This document shows positions 6,053 to 6,985 of a stretch of DNA of 6,985 nucleotides, piece by piece. The notes under the pieces were generated by a model. That model was given only the letters and a program-made list of their open reading frames with translations. It did not search any database and had not been told where the DNA came from. This DNA comes from CAYTAP01 sp964435775 (GTDB taxonomy: Bacteria; Planctomycetota; Phycisphaerae; Tepidisphaerales; Tepidisphaeraceae). Each line of letters begins with the position of its first letter. Positions within the stretch are counted from its first letter, which is position 1. The stretch covers positions 1-6,985 of the forward strand of contig CAYTAP010000160.1 of NCBI GenBank assembly GCA_964435775.1, read 5' to 3'. Made by a program: the position numbers and the translations under genes.

Positions 6053-6847
6053 ATGGGATTGATCGCCATCGAGCGCGCGGATGATCCGCGATTGTCGCAT
6101 TACCAGAACCCGCGCGACAGGGAACTCGCCCGCGAGGGGGAGTTGTTTGTCGCCGAGAGCGAGTTGGTCGTGCGTCGCATGATCGCCGCCGGCATTGAAG
6201 TGGCATCGATTCTCGCCGTTCATCGCAAGGCGGAGGCGCTGGCGAAGCTGGTGGGGGATGATGTTCCCGTGTACACGGCGGACCCCCAGGTGCTCCATGA
6301 GGTCATGGGATTCAAGTTTCATTCCGGCGTTCTGGGGGTGGGACGTCGGCCGGGCGGACGGCTGCTGTCGGAGGTGATGCCGGCGACTGGTCCGTGCGGC
6401 GTGGTCGTCGTGCCGGATTCCAACAACACCGAAAACCTCGGGCTGATCCTGCGGGTGGCCAGCGGCTTTGGGGTTGATGTCATCCTGCTCGGCGAGCGCT
6501 GCTGCGATCCGTACTATCGGCAGGCGATCCGCGTCTCAATGGGAAATGTATTCAACCTGAACATCGTGCGGAGTGATGATCTTGAGCGCGACCTGATTGC
6601 GCTCGGGCGGGATTGGAATGCCGAGCTTTTCGCCACAGTTCTTGATGCCGATGCCGAACCGCTCGCGGGTATCAAGGCATCCCCACGATGGGCGCTTCTT
6701 TTCGGCAACGAAGCACAGGGACTGGACGAGCGCTGGCTGCGCCACTGTGATCGGCGGGTGGTCATTCCAATGAGGCGGGGCACCGATTCACTGAATCTCG
6801 CAGTGGCGGCGGGGGTCTTCTTATACCACTTTTCGTTAAGGCAATGA
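6053..6847 (+). CDS. SpoU/TrmH-family RNA 2'-O-methyltransferase
   Basis: The 264-residue product is a SPOUT-class enzyme that methylates a ribose 2'-OH in rRNA or tRNA using S-adenosylmethionine. An N-terminal substrate-binding region (about 20-95, with ELFVAESELVVRRMI) precedes the catalytic knot domain (about 115-260). The three family motifs are present: motif 1 with N128 and R134 in NLGLILR; motif 2 LLFGNEAQGL (215-224), with the FGNE quartet at 217-220; motif 3 IPMRRGTDSLNLAVA (238-252) with S246-L247-N248. R134 is the expected catalytic Arg. Length suits this family (about 230-270). The target base cannot be told, so no symbol is given; RlmB, TrmH and TsnR-like enzymes are all possible. 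GAGG at 6048-6051 sits only 1 nt from the ATG but 7 nt from an in-frame TTG at 6059, so the real start may be two codons later. Confidence 0.9.
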   Translation: MGLIAIERADDPRLSHYQNPRDRELAREGELFVAESELVVRRMIAAGIEVASILAVHRKAEALAKLVGDDVPVYTADPQVLHEVMGFKFHSGVLGVGRRPGGRLLSEVMPATGPCGVVVVPDSNNTENLGLILRVASGFGVDVILLGERCCDPYYRQAIRVSMGNVFNLNIVRSDDLERDLIALGRDWNAELFATVLDADAEPLAGIKASPRWALLFGNEAQGLDERWLRHCDRRVVIPMRRGTDSLNLAVAAGVFLYHFSLRQ

Positions 6848-6985
6848 TCTGGAAGCCCAACACCCTGATCTTTGAACGTACATGGCTATGCCAAATGGAC
6901 AGGGCCTTTCAATTCTCGAATGGATCTGCCGTAGGGGCGGCTTCAGCCGCACTGCTGTGAACATCTTCACATGGCCAATTTGATT
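6848..6985. other. Non-coding right edge
   Basis: After the methyltransferase stop, 138 bp run to the window edge with no supportable gene on either strand. Apart from the REP hairpin at 6931-6950 I see no feature, and no stem followed by a T-run that would make a convincing terminator for the methyltransferase gene. Any following gene lies outside the window. Confidence 0.5.
6931..6950 (+). repeat. REP-like hairpin with GTAG head
   Basis: GTAG (6931-6934) is followed by GG and a perfect 6-bp stem, GCGGCT (6937-6942) and AGCCGC (6945-6950), with a 2-nt TC loop. A GTAG-type tetranucleotide directly before a GC-rich palindrome is the known layout of REP elements mobilised by RAYT (TnpA-REP) transposases, and this sequence closely resembles REP sequences widespread in Pseudomonas and Xanthomonas. 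No RAYT gene is in the window. It is different in sequence from the hairpin repeats at 2299-2573. Confidence 0.6.

Overview
The window reads as chromosomal DNA from a GC-rich Gram-negative bacterium. Genes for lipopolysaccharide (LPS) inner-core heptose supply, core glycosylation and core phosphorylation imply an outer membrane with heptose-containing LPS. Non-ATG starts are common (TTG for purU, GTG for waaG-like and dprA) and Shine-Dalgarno sequences are mostly weak. A deeply branching Gram-negative phylum such as Planctomycetota is possible, but that is a guess from style and no marker gene here settles it.

Layout. At the left edge a leftward gene, cut by the window, encodes a protein with an N-terminal export signal (1-255). 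A 278-bp divergent spacer with a 17-bp near-perfect palindrome separates it from a rightward unit: purU (formyl-THF deformylase, 534-1451), then after 10 nt a waaP-like LPS core heptose kinase (1462-2265). A 374-bp gap follows, largely filled by an inverted pair of related GC-rich hairpin repeats (2299-2573) that looks like a MITE or BIME. Next comes a waaG-like GT4 glycosyltransferase (2640-3845). Its last 50 nt overlap tail to tail with leftward dprA (4953-3796), which lies 61 nt downstream of leftward hldD (5956-5015). A 96-bp divergent spacer leads to a rightward SpoU/TrmH-family RNA 2'-O-methyltransferase (6053-6847). The right end is non-coding and holds a GTAG-type REP hairpin (6931-6950).

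How the genes fit together. hldD makes ADP-L-glycero-D-manno-heptose, the donor for inner-core heptoses. The WaaG-like enzyme would add a hexose to such a core and the WaaP-like kinase would phosphorylate a core sugar. These three are a functional set although they lie on two strands. purU (one-carbon and formate supply), dprA (ssDNA handling in transformation) and the methyltransferase are housekeeping neighbours with no evident link to LPS.

I see no phage, toxin, defence, CRISPR or secondary-metabolite genes and no convincing new multi-gene system. The less ordinary signals are the repeat pair with its G-quadruplex-like stretch, the REP hairpin, the divergent-promoter palindrome and a PurN-like substitution in the PurU active-site motif.
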